DNA from: CAXBNB01 sp040151475
GTDB lineage: Bacteria; Bacteroidota; Bacteroidia; Cytophagales; Cyclobacteriaceae
Assembly (NCBI RefSeq): GCF_040151475.1
Contig: NZ_JBDKWG010000138.1
Coordinates: 92,127-156,126, forward strand
Direction of reading: 5' to 3'
Length of the DNA stretch: 64,000 nucleotides
Part shown: positions 34,959-44,589 of the stretch, piece after piece
How positions within the stretch are numbered: position 1 is the stretch's first letter
How the letters are laid out: every line of letters begins with the position of its first letter
Program-made: the position numbers and the translations under genes
The notes under the pieces: generated by a model
The model's database searches: none
What the model was told of the DNA's origin: nothing
What the model saw: the letters and a program-made list of their open reading frames with translations, nothing else

Positions 34959-35210
34959 AAAATCAAGGGCTGTAAATCTTTCGGTGAAAAATTGAGCTGA
35001 TTCTGCACGCGAAAAAAACTCGCCCAGAAAATCGGGCTCAAACAGTTTTTCGCAATTCGATTTTCATTGCTAAATTTTTCTTGACCCTCATGATTTAATG
35101 CCCAGGGTTGAATTCTTCGAATTCATGTTGAGGAATTGCTTTCATAAAGTTATCTACTTTTTAAATGAGATTCCGGGTCAAGCCCGGAATAACGTAAGGT
35201 GTTTTATTGG
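34959..35210. other. Non-coding stretch of the mobile module
   Basis: No credible gene is seen in these 252 nt. They contain the hairpin described at 35170-35190 and an AT-rich tract; a promoter for the ATPase is likely somewhere here but cannot be placed. Confidence 0.5.
35170..35190. repeat. ATTCCGGG palindromic unit
   Basis: Perfect 8-bp stem ATTCCGGG / CCCGGAAT around TCAAG. The GC-rich hairpin stands out from its AT-rich surroundings and resembles the short palindromes dispersed in many genomes of this phylum; it could also end transcription of the 35211-35639 gene. Confidence 0.5.
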
Positions 35211-35639
35211 TCATAGTGGTTCTTCATAATTTTTATTTGATTGAATCATATTGTTTCTAAGTTTTAACTGTTTACTATGTTTTATATATGGTACCACTAC
35301 CTGCCCAAAAGTGGTACTGGTGCCCGTCTCACTAGTTGTACTACCACCTGTACCGAAATTGTACATCTCAACTTTGCTTCCCTGCATCGCATTGTAAGAT
35401 GGTGTGTACTTGATGTAACCCCATTCTGACAGGTCTCTTATACACTTAGAATAGGTGTTCTTTGATCCGATCTTGGAAAGGCTCATGAGTTCACTTCTAA
35501 TGATGATAAAGGGATTCTGGAATCGGTTTAGATTCCAATACTGGAAGAGTGCCACATAAAGTGCTACATGGGTAGTTTTCATGCGCTGGTCTTCATATAT
35601 TTTGGCGTACCAAGCGTTCATGTGTTTGATGTAATTCAC
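35211..35639 (-). CDS. Winged-helix protein, possible replication or transfer regulator
   Basis: The 142-aa protein has helices typical of replication-initiator winged helices on Bacteroidota elements: ALYVALFQYWNLNRFQNPFI, IIRSELMSLSKIGSKNTYSK and CIRDLSEWGYIKYTPSY. The C-terminus is Ser/Thr-rich (GTGGSTTSETGTSTTFGQVV) and probably flexible. Its order between the excisionase-like HTH and the DnaC-like ATPase suggests a joint task in element replication or mobilisation. I cannot name a defined family. It is transcribed with its neighbours. Confidence 0.6.
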   Translation of the reverse strand: MNYIKHMNAWYAKIYEDQRMKTTHVALYVALFQYWNLNRFQNPFIIIRSELMSLSKIGSKNTYSKCIRDLSEWGYIKYTPSYNAMQGSKVEMYNFGTGGSTTSETGTSTTFGQVVVPYIKHSKQLKLRNNMIQSNKNYEEPL

Positions 35640-35721
35640 TATCAGATGATCTCTTTCCAGAACCTAGCTGGGCAGTTCTTGAAAAGAGATCTTGCAGTCT
35701 ACAAGGAAATTGAATATTAGA

Positions 35722-35994
35722 TTATTGTTGATTGAATTTGTTTTCTTCTAACATCTGAAGAATATCTTCATAAGCATAGAAAATAACACCTCCAATTTTT
35801 GTGTAGGGAAGGGTACCATTCACCCTAAAGTTTTGCAGTGTTCCTGCAGATATTTTGAGGAGCTTTCTTACTTCTGAAGACTTTAGCCATTGCTTGCTTT
35901 CTGCTGACCCATTGGCAATTATTGATTTCAATTCTTTGATCAGTTCCTCTTTGAATAATTTCAAATCATTCTTTGTTAAAATTTCTAGTGACAT
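35722..35994 (-). CDS. Excisionase-type helix-turn-helix protein
   Basis: DNA-binding protein of 90 aa with a MerR/HTH_17-type domain: KQWLKSSEVRKLLKISAGTL, then QNFRVNGTLPYTKIGGVIFY and AYEDILQMLEENK. This is the usual excisionase-like protein of Bacteroidota transposons and genomic islands, where it bends DNA for excision or controls the operon. The N-terminal 35 residues are a charged helix. No integrase gene is found next to it, which is unusual. Confidence 0.8.
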   Translation of the reverse strand: MSLEILTKNDLKLFKEELIKELKSIIANGSAESKQWLKSSEVRKLLKISAGTLQNFRVNGTLPYTKIGGVIFYAYEDILQMLEENKFNQQ

Positions 35995-36326
35995 AGAATA
36001 CTAATGTTTGGTTTTAAACGAATTAATTTCACTCAAAAATGATCATTATAAGACGTAAATACAGGTCACAAACGTCACACGAATAAGTGCATTATACTGG
36101 GATTCAAATTGTTATGGTGTACAAATAATTTGCAACTAATTTTAATTGATACTGATTGAATATATTGACTAATAACACCGGTTAAAACTGATATAAAATA
36201 AGCTTAAAAAAGCATTTAATCACAAAGGGTTACTCTTTTGAAGTAACCCCTTTCAGTTGTTTAAAAAATTGATTGCCAGGTAAATAGAAAAGATAAAGAT
36301 TATTTTCAAGCGAAGGTTACGTAACC
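35995..36326. other. AT-rich intergenic region upstream of the HTH gene
   Basis: No gene is seen. The stretch contains the repeated half-site GTCACA (36067-36081), a hairpin AAAGGGTTACT/AGTAACCCCTTT at 36224-36253 and a 12-bp palindrome GGTTACGTAACC at 36315-36326 directly behind the next gene. It probably includes the promoter of the 35994-34224 unit. Confidence 0.5.
36224..36253 (-). terminator. Hairpin terminator behind the 36327-36695 gene
   Basis: AAAGGGTTACT and AGTAACCC(C)TTT form an 11-bp stem with a 7-nt loop and one bulge, about 75 nt beyond the gene's stop. On the minus strand a run of six T follows after 12 nt. Confidence 0.5.
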
Positions 36327-36695
36327 CTACTGATTGAGCTCTTTTCTGAGGTAATTCATCAGTTTTATAACTACATCCCGAACAGACTGTTTGGTTGACA
36401 ATTCAGGATTATAGTACTTGGTTTTGAAGCTTACAAAAGATATCTCTTCTGCCTTGGGTGTGCTTATGTTTTTGATAATACATCGAATGCTGTCGCTTAC
36501 AGTATTTTTAGTGGTCTTAATGTAGCCCAAATCAGCTAGCATTTTTAGAAAATATGCTAGCTGAGCAACCGACATACCCACTTTGATCTTTGGACAATCG
36601 TGATTGTCTGATAGCTCCTTTTTGCCCCAACATCCCTCTTGTTGGGTTACATTGATATTGATGTTGAGGTCAACTACTTTCTTTTCTTCTTCCAA
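36327..36695 (-). CDS. Hypothetical protein of the mobile module
   Basis: The 122-aa protein has no signal peptide. Its middle includes MSVAQLAYFLKMLADLGYIK, which looks like a helix-turn-helix or winged-helix segment, and a C-terminal part FVSFKTKYYNPELSTKQSVR followed by a basic amphipathic helix. The end resembles the tails of RteC-like regulatory proteins of conjugative transposons, but this is a weak similarity judged by eye. It sits between the mobile module and the esterase gene, 16 nt before the latter's stop. Confidence 0.5.
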   Translation of the reverse strand: MEEEKKVVDLNININVTQQEGCWGKKELSDNHDCPKIKVGMSVAQLAYFLKMLADLGYIKTTKNTVSDSIRCIIKNISTPKAEEISFVSFKTKYYNPELSTKQSVRDVVIKLMNYLRKELNQ

Positions 36696-36711
36696 CTTGG
36701 ATTTCTTTATA

Positions 36712-38895
36712 TCAAATATTTATTAAATCTAACCATGAGACTAAATGCTCAATTACCTTCATCTCTTCAATCTTTTCTACCAACTGAAATTTTTCACCAA
36801 CTCCCTCTTCTATATATACATCTTTTGGAAACTGAATATTGTTCTTAATTTCATTTGTGTTAGCAAGTGCCCCACTAGGAGAAATTGGATTTATTATAAG
36901 CAAATTTCCTGGGCAAAAATTAGCCATCAAGTCAGGCAAATCATAATCCTCAATTGCTCCTGCGATGGTATGTGGTATAAGTTTTGGGTCGTATCGGTGT
37001 GTAATTCCAAACTCTGCATAGCTTAAGAAAGTATTATACAGTACTATATTATCAATCTTTGACTCAAATGTAGCTGCATGAAGCAGGTCACTCCCTAATC
37101 CACCAATTGCCACTAACGTTCGAGAGCTGTATTCCGTTAATTTTTTATGAGCAAAATCAACAACCCTCACTATATCCTCTGCCCTAAGACCTACGGTTGA
37201 CTTTCCGGTCAATATTGCAGCAAACCACTGATTATACGAAGTACTGCCTATATAGGAGTCTCCTTTTAAATAACCCCCTCCCAGACTTCCGATACCTGGT
37301 AAATCAACCAACAAAACAGCACGACCTTCTTTTACCAAACTCAAAACCAAACTATCCTGATTGACAGCATGATTCATTCCTTTGGTATCTAGTAAAATGA
37401 CTAAATTTTTCTTTGCTAATTTAATTGGTTGAAATAAAACTAGAGGAAGCATATACTCGCCACTTCCTTTAATAAAATATTTATCTAAAGTATATGTACT
37501 TCTATTAAGTCGACCAGAAAAAATAGATAACCCAAAATCATCTGGGTATTCAAACTTAGACTTGTTTGCTCCATGTTCTGAAATATTTCTCCTGTGATAT
37601 TCTATATTTTCTCGACTTTCTTTTAGTGAAGATATTTGATTAGAAACAATGGCTTTGTTTAATGAAAATAGTGTTTCTCCTTTATAAGTAGTCAATATTT
37701 GACCTGTTTCGGTTATTTTCAATTCCTTTGGTGTAGGTATATCAACCATAATATCTTGAGAACTACCAGGGTTCTTTAAATATTTTTGAAAAAAAGCATA
37801 CATTGCTTCTCTGTTTTTTAGAGTTGACTGATGTATGGAATCATCCTCTACCATCAAGAGTTTTTCAGAAGCTCCAAGAGCTTTATACATTTTTCTGGCT
37901 TCCTGATAAGAGTCTCTTGTTCCTTGGATACTAAAAAAATCACGTGTAGTACTTATCACCATTGTTGGCTTGGGAGCACGTGCTACCAAAAAATCAGCAT
38001 GATCTAAACCTACTTCAAGCATTTTATACAAATTCTGCTCGGCACATTGAGGCCCTATGGACTTGTATAAATATTCATAACTAGTAATGTAGCACTCTGG
38101 AGCAGTTGCCAAAATACGGTCATCCAATGCCCCAAGATAAGCCGTAATATTACCTCCACCTGATCTTCCTGTCATACCGATCCTAGCTGGATCTATTTCA
38201 TTTCGAGTCAACATATAGTCAATACCCCTGATCGCATCCCATATAAAATTATTGGCTACAGAGTATCCCGAAATAAGGCATTGTGCTCCTGCATAGGAAT
38301 GCTCGTGATCTGGTATTGGATACATAAGTTCCTGCTTTTGCTCGTCCCAGTATTCAAATCGCTCTCCTTGTCCCATAGGGTCAATAGTAAATACGACAAA
38401 ACCTTTTTTTACCAAATTAATTATAATGTGTTGATAGACCCCAACTCTAAATCCTTCCTTGCTATGTCCACAAGCATAAAAAATAGCAGGGGCATTTTTA
38501 CCGACTTTGTTTGGGATATACATGGCACTTGTAACATAGTACCCTGGTTTAGATTCGTAAATAATTTTTTCTATCCTGTAACCATCCTTTTTCAATACCT
38601 CCGTCACCTGAGCATTTAGAGTGGTTTTTTGTGGGTACTCACCTATGATTTTAGCAAGTTTCCCCTTTACCACAACCTGTCTTTGCTCCCAATCTGCTTT
38701 GGTTGATAAGCGAGCTATTTGCTTCTTTCTGGCGTTAATTTGATCAAAAGCAATGGAACAAAAGTGCTTGTACAAAGAATTCTCAACGTCTGAATAATAT
38801 TGCCAATATTTAAAATGCTCAACATCTTCTTGTGCATGAAGTGATGTAGATATCAGTGTGAATGTGGTGAATAATGCAAATAATAACTTTTTCAT
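36712..38895 (-). CDS. Secreted two-domain alpha/beta hydrolase, acetylxylan-esterase type
   Basis: Exported hydrolase of 727 aa with signal peptide (MKKLLFALFTTFTLISTSLH, cleaved after HAQ). The first half is a complete esterase of the acetylxylan/glucuronoyl type: oxyanion region PAIFYACGHSKEG, nucleophile GRSGGG with Ser245, acid Asp319 (STTRDFF) and His355 (DDSIHQST). The second half (from about residue 470) repeats an alpha/beta-fold (LVILLDTKGMNHAVNQDSLV, LLVDLPGIGSLGGG) but lacks a clear GxSxG. It is the last gene of the second locus and probably removes acetyl or other ester groups from the glycan (inference). Confidence 0.82.
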   Translation of the reverse strand: MKKLLFALFTTFTLISTSLHAQEDVEHFKYWQYYSDVENSLYKHFCSIAFDQINARKKQIARLSTKADWEQRQVVVKGKLAKIIGEYPQKTTLNAQVTEVLKKDGYRIEKIIYESKPGYYVTSAMYIPNKVGKNAPAIFYACGHSKEGFRVGVYQHIIINLVKKGFVVFTIDPMGQGERFEYWDEQKQELMYPIPDHEHSYAGAQCLISGYSVANNFIWDAIRGIDYMLTRNEIDPARIGMTGRSGGGNITAYLGALDDRILATAPECYITSYEYLYKSIGPQCAEQNLYKMLEVGLDHADFLVARAPKPTMVISTTRDFFSIQGTRDSYQEARKMYKALGASEKLLMVEDDSIHQSTLKNREAMYAFFQKYLKNPGSSQDIMVDIPTPKELKITETGQILTTYKGETLFSLNKAIVSNQISSLKESRENIEYHRRNISEHGANKSKFEYPDDFGLSIFSGRLNRSTYTLDKYFIKGSGEYMLPLVLFQPIKLAKKNLVILLDTKGMNHAVNQDSLVLSLVKEGRAVLLVDLPGIGSLGGGYLKGDSYIGSTSYNQWFAAILTGKSTVGLRAEDIVRVVDFAHKKLTEYSSRTLVAIGGLGSDLLHAATFESKIDNIVLYNTFLSYAEFGITHRYDPKLIPHTIAGAIEDYDLPDLMANFCPGNLLIINPISPSGALANTNEIKNNIQFPKDVYIEEGVGEKFQLVEKIEEMKVIEHLVSWLDLINI

Positions 38896-38951
38896 TGATA
38901 GTTTAGTTATGAGTTTTATCTGTCAAATTATTGGGTATAATCCAATGTACC

Positions 38952-41051
38952 TCACAACAGCTTTTTTTTTACCCTTTTAATCATCTCTAGTTCATACATA
39001 TACATCCAATCGCTATTGTTGGTGGCATTGGCAATATGGTGGTGTATATTCATATCCAATTTATAGCTCGGTGGATTGGTTAAATATCTTGTTTGACTGA
39101 ATACCTGTTCATATTCTTTCCTTAAAAGATTAAAATCTGAAATCTGCTTACTTAACTGAAATAGAGATTGATTGCGTTTTTTTTTGTTTTTCTCCAAATC
39201 AAATGCCTGAAGTGCTAAGAGTAGTTTTGAAGAAAATATTTGCAGCTCATTGATTTGATTCATTAAGTCTAAATGATAATGATTTTTTGTACTTATTTCA
39301 TTCAATGATTGAATACGGTTTTTTATGTCCTGATATCTTTCAAGCTCAATTTTGGCTTGTATAAGACGTTCTTCATATTTTTTACTCCATTCACCGTCAC
39401 TTTCCTTCGACGGTAAGGATATATAGGATACATCGTGATATTCATTACCCCATCGAGTTCCTGTTTCTAATAAGGCATTGTCCCAAAAATCACATGCTTG
39501 TTCAAGAAGGTCTTGAAACTCATAGGAAGGATTACCTGCTAGAGAGGAAAACTCTCTATGCCTATAATTAACCTTTAATTGATTCACGGTCACTTCACTC
39601 TGAGGAGACCAACTGTATTCTGCAAAGGCTACAATACTGCGCCTAAAAGTATCAAAATGTGGAGAGCTATCGTCCCAAAAAGTACACATGACACCATCAA
39701 GATTGTATTTACTTGCCAATTGGCTAAACGCTTTAATTTGAGTTATTTTAGATTCTACACGAGGAAGCATTGGAAACGTCGTTTGACCAGCGGTAGCTGC
39801 CATCGCCTTAAGTTCATTTGATTCATACCAGTTGAGTACATTCAAGTTGCCTTTAAACTCTTGGGGTACACCATAATTCCACCTCATATACACACAATTG
39901 TCGGGGAACAACTTCAAAGCATTATCTAGATTTGATTTATTCTTTTTCCACAATTGATCAATTTGATTTTCAGTGAGTGATTTGTCATAAGTTGTTTTAT
40001 ACAATCCAGCTCTTTTCAAAATCATATCGTCCCAAAAAATTGGTATCCTATTATGCTCCTTAGCAAATTCACAAACTTTTCGCAACCAGTACAATTGGAG
40101 TTCAAATGGCGTTTTTCCTGAGGCCTTACACAATTCTGAGATACCTAATTCACCTACTTCATCGCCACCAATATGGAGGTATTTTCCATGAGGTGTAGCT
40201 TGGATTGCATCCATATATAAGGAAAATTGAACTTTATAAGTATCTGGATTTAATGGACAAAATGCCCAATCACTTTTCTTGTCATCTCTCAAGTATTTAA
40301 ACTCATCGTGTTTCAAGATGTATTCGGCATGTCCTAATCCCTGGATCAATGGGCTAATTTCAATATTACGTTCTTTGGCATAATTACTTAGACTAACCAT
40401 TTCTTGTATACTTATGGCATTTTCAGCTCCAACAACACCATATTCCTTATATCTTAGTTTATCTTCAAATTCAAAAATGATAGCATTAACCTTATAAGAT
40501 GAAAGTCTATCCACCAAATCGTAATAGTAGTTAATATTGTCTAAGTGGTGTTTGACATCTATATGGATAGGCCGGTATTTAATGTCCGGAAAATCCGTTA
40601 TTTCACAGAACGGAATTGTTTTGCCTAGCTCTAAAGCATCTTCAGCTAATTGTTCAAAAGTTTGGCATCCATAAAATATACCTTTTACAGAACGACTTCT
40701 GACTACTACTTGGTCTTCAGAAACTATCATGCGATATCCCTCTTCTGATTCAGGAACATTTTCAGTGGTTAGCTCCAAACTTATCACTCCTTTTCCGGGA
40801 GTATTGACCCTAGACAATTGATTCAATACAGAACCCATTGGAAACCTAAAAATATTCTCTGAAATATATAGCTTATGAATTGTTGCAACATCTAAACCAT
40901 CCCCTGATTGAGTTTTAATAGTTTTGGGAGAAGGCAATATTATTAATTCATCACCTATTACTCCTTTAACAAATGTGTCTGAATTTGGCACACAACTACT
41001 ACTAATTATTAAAAATATTAATAAAAGGATATTTCTATATTTTCTTCTCAT
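38952..41051 (-). CDS. GH20-type beta-N-acetylhexosaminidase lipoprotein
   Basis: Cleaves terminal GlcNAc or GalNAc by substrate-assisted catalysis, if the family assignment holds. The 699-aa protein has a lipoprotein signal with Cys20 (LIFLIISSSCVPN), a GH20b-like zincin-type domain (about 35-150), then the TIM barrel beginning YRPIHIDVKHHLDN with the catalytic pair Asp297-Glu298 in LHIGGDEVGEL. The C-terminal 200 residues are helical. It lies 56 nt upstream of the esterase gene. The barrel is more divergent than in classical GH20, so specificity is open. Confidence 0.82.
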   Translation of the reverse strand: MRRKYRNILLLIFLIISSSCVPNSDTFVKGVIGDELIILPSPKTIKTQSGDGLDVATIHKLYISENIFRFPMGSVLNQLSRVNTPGKGVISLELTTENVPESEEGYRMIVSEDQVVVRSRSVKGIFYGCQTFEQLAEDALELGKTIPFCEITDFPDIKYRPIHIDVKHHLDNINYYYDLVDRLSSYKVNAIIFEFEDKLRYKEYGVVGAENAISIQEMVSLSNYAKERNIEISPLIQGLGHAEYILKHDEFKYLRDDKKSDWAFCPLNPDTYKVQFSLYMDAIQATPHGKYLHIGGDEVGELGISELCKASGKTPFELQLYWLRKVCEFAKEHNRIPIFWDDMILKRAGLYKTTYDKSLTENQIDQLWKKNKSNLDNALKLFPDNCVYMRWNYGVPQEFKGNLNVLNWYESNELKAMAATAGQTTFPMLPRVESKITQIKAFSQLASKYNLDGVMCTFWDDSSPHFDTFRRSIVAFAEYSWSPQSEVTVNQLKVNYRHREFSSLAGNPSYEFQDLLEQACDFWDNALLETGTRWGNEYHDVSYISLPSKESDGEWSKKYEERLIQAKIELERYQDIKNRIQSLNEISTKNHYHLDLMNQINELQIFSSKLLLALQAFDLEKNKKKRNQSLFQLSKQISDFNLLRKEYEQVFSQTRYLTNPPSYKLDMNIHHHIANATNNSDWMYMYELEMIKRVKKKLL

Positions 41052-41085
41052 TTTTTCGTGTTTATGGTTAAAACCACAGTTTCAT

Positions 41086-42594
41086 TTATTTTTCAACTTG
41101 AATCTCACCCATAGTATACCAACCTTCTTTATTGACTCCTGCAATAGCCAACTTCACTCTCGGTTCATAGGAAACAGGAGAAACTAGTGCGACCTCAATG
41201 GCGTAAGTCCCTTCTGGCATATCATATGGAATGTACAATTTCTCATCATGGAGTATGTCTCCCGGAAGCCAGGTTCGGATGTCGGCATCTGTTGGCAGAA
41301 CTACTGTTTTCTCCTGATTTTTTAACCTAATGGAAAACTTATAGTCTTTGTAAATAGGTGCTACTCCTTTGTTCTCCCACCACGAGGTAATTGACAGTTG
41401 ACCATGAAGTCGAACAACAGACGGAAATGTAAATTTCCTGAGTACATATCTGTATCCCATTTTATTCAGCCATTCATCTACCAATAGCCTCCACTCTTCT
41501 GGTACAGCAGAACTCTTGGCATTGAAAGAAGAAATATGCCATTGGAGGGCCTTTTCAAATATATACTTCACCGTGTCTTTGGAGTATTGGCGTGGACCCA
41601 ACCACTGTAAAAATGTACCACAAATCTCCATGGCAACAGGCGCTTTCTTCCATGCCTGGCTCATGCCACTTTTGATGATGTCTTGAGGATAAATATCGCT
41701 CATGTGACTCCAGCCTCCCTCTTTCCAAAAGTTGATGTCTCCCAAGCAATCTATCCTCCATCCCAAATGACGCATATTTGGCCCTTCACCATTATTCCTG
41801 CCATTAGACCAACAGGCCGCTATATTTGTGCCTTTTACCAGCTTTCCAGGATCGGGAGCATCCCCATTTAGGGGTTGAAAAATAAGATGAGTTTTTCTGA
41901 AATTATCGAGGTAAACATTGATCAGTGCCAATCGGGTTTGATCCGTCAATAAGTGCATACCATCTCCTTCACCCCAGTGCCCGACAAAGGAAACATCCAC
42001 CATTTCCAAGTCTGGATGACCATCATATCTTTGGCCTAGTGCGGCTATCATGCCTCCGAAGTATTTTAAATATGCCGGATTTTCGGCATCTACTTCCCAT
42101 TTAGCTGATTTGACGTTTTTTTCCTTACCGATGATCTTTCTATACCAGAGGGGTGCGTTCTTTTCTTCTGTGCCTTCATAAGGAGATATTCTCAGCATTA
42201 ATGTTTGACCTCTTTCTGCTGCCGTTCTCAAGGCTTTGTCAATCAAGTCCCAATTATAAACTCCAGGTTCAACCTCCAGAAACCGCCAATTGACACGAAA
42301 GTATGCAATGGTAGTTTGTGGATGGTTTGGATTGGTCAGATCTCCATCGAATTCCTGATATTCAATAGGAAAACCTTCGGTCCATTTGATGCCTTCATTT
42401 AAGTCATCTCCGTTGAATCTTTGAAATGTGGTAAAGCCAATCCCAGGGTTGTTAAGCACATCATTGATCTCTTTGGGAAAAACCTTCACTGCTACTTCTG
42501 GCTCTGATCTCTGTGCGAATAATGTAGAGGAAAATACTAGCGAGATAAATATTAAGATAGTCTTTGCAATACAAAGATCTGCTGATTTAAACAT
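41086..42594 (-). CDS. Secreted DUF4832 protein with TIM-barrel-like domain
   Basis: Exported 502-aa protein with signal peptide (residues 1-27, ending STLFAQ). The N-terminal part reads like a glycosidase barrel: NNPGIGFTTFQRFNGDD, TIAYFRVNWRFLEVEPGVYN, LMLRISPYEG and DVSFVGHWGEGDG, where the Glu of GHWGEGD could be catalytic. The C-terminal part is DUF4832-like with a beta-sandwich (ITSWWENKGVAPIYKDYKFS). The reaction is not established. Its place between an FAD oxidoreductase and a GH20 enzyme supports a role in glycan breakdown. Confidence 0.8.
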   Translation of the reverse strand: MFKSADLCIAKTILIFISLVFSSTLFAQRSEPEVAVKVFPKEINDVLNNPGIGFTTFQRFNGDDLNEGIKWTEGFPIEYQEFDGDLTNPNHPQTTIAYFRVNWRFLEVEPGVYNWDLIDKALRTAAERGQTLMLRISPYEGTEEKNAPLWYRKIIGKEKNVKSAKWEVDAENPAYLKYFGGMIAALGQRYDGHPDLEMVDVSFVGHWGEGDGMHLLTDQTRLALINVYLDNFRKTHLIFQPLNGDAPDPGKLVKGTNIAACWSNGRNNGEGPNMRHLGWRIDCLGDINFWKEGGWSHMSDIYPQDIIKSGMSQAWKKAPVAMEICGTFLQWLGPRQYSKDTVKYIFEKALQWHISSFNAKSSAVPEEWRLLVDEWLNKMGYRYVLRKFTFPSVVRLHGQLSITSWWENKGVAPIYKDYKFSIRLKNQEKTVVLPTDADIRTWLPGDILHDEKLYIPYDMPEGTYAIEVALVSPVSYEPRVKLAIAGVNKEGWYTMGEIQVEK

Positions 42595-42626
42595 CGTTAT
42601 TTGGTTGTAATTAGTTTTGTAAGAGT

Positions 42627-44279
42627 TTAGTTTTTAAGAATTTGCCTATCTATGAGCAATTGCTTTTGCAGTTTTTTGTAGTTGATATCCTGCACTGCAA
42701 TCTTGTCGTCTATGGCTATACTAGCAGCGGTTGCTGCAGACTGCCCCAGAATCATAAACACCGGCTCCATACGTATAGAACCAAAAGCCATGTGTGTGGA
42801 AGATGGACATACGGGCACAAAAAGATTGGTACACTCCTGCTTCTTAGGAACAATCGATTGATAGGCAATGGGATAAGGGCCAAAACCGCCAACTTCTACA
42901 TTTCCCTCATTTTTCACATAACCTTCTTTGGTAACGTATCTTTGAACATTATGTGAATCCATAGTATAAGCACCCATTCCTACCGATTTTTCCACAGGTA
43001 GTTTTTGATTGCAATGATTTTCTGTCATCACAAAATCACTAATCATACGTCGTACTTCACGTACATATAGCTGTGGCGTCCAATTGTCATATTTTTCATA
43101 CTCATCCTTTGGTAGTCCCCATCGGCTGATTTCTTCTCTGATTACTTTAGGAATACGAGGATGATATGCCAATGTCCACATCAAACCCAGTTGATAGGTT
43201 TTGTGAGCTTCTCGGATTTTATCTCTAGTTTCATAATCTCCTTCAGCATAATTGTAGTTTCTGCCAATATAGTCAGTAGAAAATGGACCTCTGTTGTTCC
43301 AATCCGTTTTTCTGTTGGGCATATCAGAGGGGATAAAATATGGTGGTTTTGCCCCAGCTTCTATTGCCCTAAAAAGCAATTCATATTCTAGTTCATTGTA
43401 TCCTTCCGGTTTTTTAAATGGAATTCTATTCTCAGGGACATCAGTCAAACACATTCGATAACAATAAGCTTGTATTTTACTGTCGGCAGTACCATCTCTT
43501 TGTATGTCAGGATTAATGTTGGGAAGTAAGCCACTGCTTGGTTCGCCAGTTCTGATGTAAGGATCAACACCGTCAGGAAATTGGTGGTACTCAGCAAGTG
43601 CCGTTTCCACACCATTCAGTGATTCACCATATTGATCGTTGCTTTCTCTACCCACTGTATAACTCACCCCTGATAAAGCCATTAGGTCTCCTTCATAAGT
43701 CGCATCTATGAACATTTTAGCAGAAAATGTTTTTCCAGATTCCATTTCGATTGATTCAATCTTTCCATTATTCAGCTTTACTTCAGTGTTTAGATCTAAT
43801 CTTTCACTATAGATTACATTCACACCATTTTCTCGAATCATATCTTCAAATATTTCCAAAGCCATACTCGGCTCGAATGTCCACATAGATTCTTCTCCTT
43901 CTTTGGTGATTGACTGACCACCCGACTTATACTCTTCTTTTTTCTGCCATTTCCAGTTTTTAGGATCCTGATATTTTTTGGCTACACGGGTATAAAATTC
44001 TCTTGAAAGACCTCCGACAACTTGTTTGTTACCAATATCAGTTTGCCCCAGACCTCCTGTAGTCAATCCACCCAATCGATCACTAGGTTCTATTAGTACC
44101 ACATTTTTTTTCATCTTTTTTACCTGAATTGCTGCTACTACTCCTGCCGAGGTACCTCCATAGATCACAACATCATACATCCTTTGACGAGCATGAGCAA
44201 TAGAAAAAATTGATAAGCTTAAAAATAGGCCAGTGAATACACTTACCATATATGTATGAAGAGATGTTGAATATTTCAT
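42627..44279 (-). CDS. Secreted FAD-dependent oxidoreductase
   Basis: Flavoprotein of 550 aa of the FAD_oxidored family. I chose the ATG at 44279, which starts a Sec signal (MKYSTSLHTYMVSVFTGLFL, cleaved after AHARQ); an upstream ATG at 44315 adds twelve polar residues. It shows the Rossmann motif YDVVIYGGTSAGVVAAIQVK, EPSDRLGGLTTGGLGQTD, a middle part with DATYEGDLMALSGVSYTVGR, and the C-terminal FAD contact SIRMEPVFMILGQSAATAAS. Relatives occur in many polysaccharide loci, but the substrate is unknown. A relic of a close paralog lies at 46931-47075. Confidence 0.88.
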   Translation of the reverse strand: MKYSTSLHTYMVSVFTGLFLSLSIFSIAHARQRMYDVVIYGGTSAGVVAAIQVKKMKKNVVLIEPSDRLGGLTTGGLGQTDIGNKQVVGGLSREFYTRVAKKYQDPKNWKWQKKEEYKSGGQSITKEGEESMWTFEPSMALEIFEDMIRENGVNVIYSERLDLNTEVKLNNGKIESIEMESGKTFSAKMFIDATYEGDLMALSGVSYTVGRESNDQYGESLNGVETALAEYHQFPDGVDPYIRTGEPSSGLLPNINPDIQRDGTADSKIQAYCYRMCLTDVPENRIPFKKPEGYNELEYELLFRAIEAGAKPPYFIPSDMPNRKTDWNNRGPFSTDYIGRNYNYAEGDYETRDKIREAHKTYQLGLMWTLAYHPRIPKVIREEISRWGLPKDEYEKYDNWTPQLYVREVRRMISDFVMTENHCNQKLPVEKSVGMGAYTMDSHNVQRYVTKEGYVKNEGNVEVGGFGPYPIAYQSIVPKKQECTNLFVPVCPSSTHMAFGSIRMEPVFMILGQSAATAASIAIDDKIAVQDINYKKLQKQLLIDRQILKN

Positions 44280-44589
44280 ATTATAATATTTACTATGTGA
44301 ATAAATTAAAGGCAAGCTACAGTAGAAAAAATGCTATATATAATTTCTCGAAAAAGAACATCCATAATTTAAATGTCTTGATTTTATACATATCTTTTGA
44401 TGACACTTGCATATTGAAGATGATTCAGTTTCTTTTATATATCTATTTATTGTTTCTCATATTTTGGAATCAATAATACTGCAGTAAACTGCCCCGTAAC
44501 CAATAGTAGCATTACACTCTAAGATAGAAACACAAAAAAATCCTCTATTTTTTCATTCTTCATATAGCTAACTGATGTTGTAATTTTCT
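44280..44589. other. AT-rich intergenic region between GH20 and the FAD oxidoreductase
   Basis: No gene is supported. The stretch is very AT-rich and carries no strong hairpin. It is long for an operon-internal gap, so a promoter for the genes from 44279 down to 36712 is possible. Confidence 0.5.

Noticed and set aside
35995..36326. CRISPR array
   Set aside because: The short GTCACA half-sites do not form regular repeats with spacers; no array-like pattern is seen anywhere in the window.
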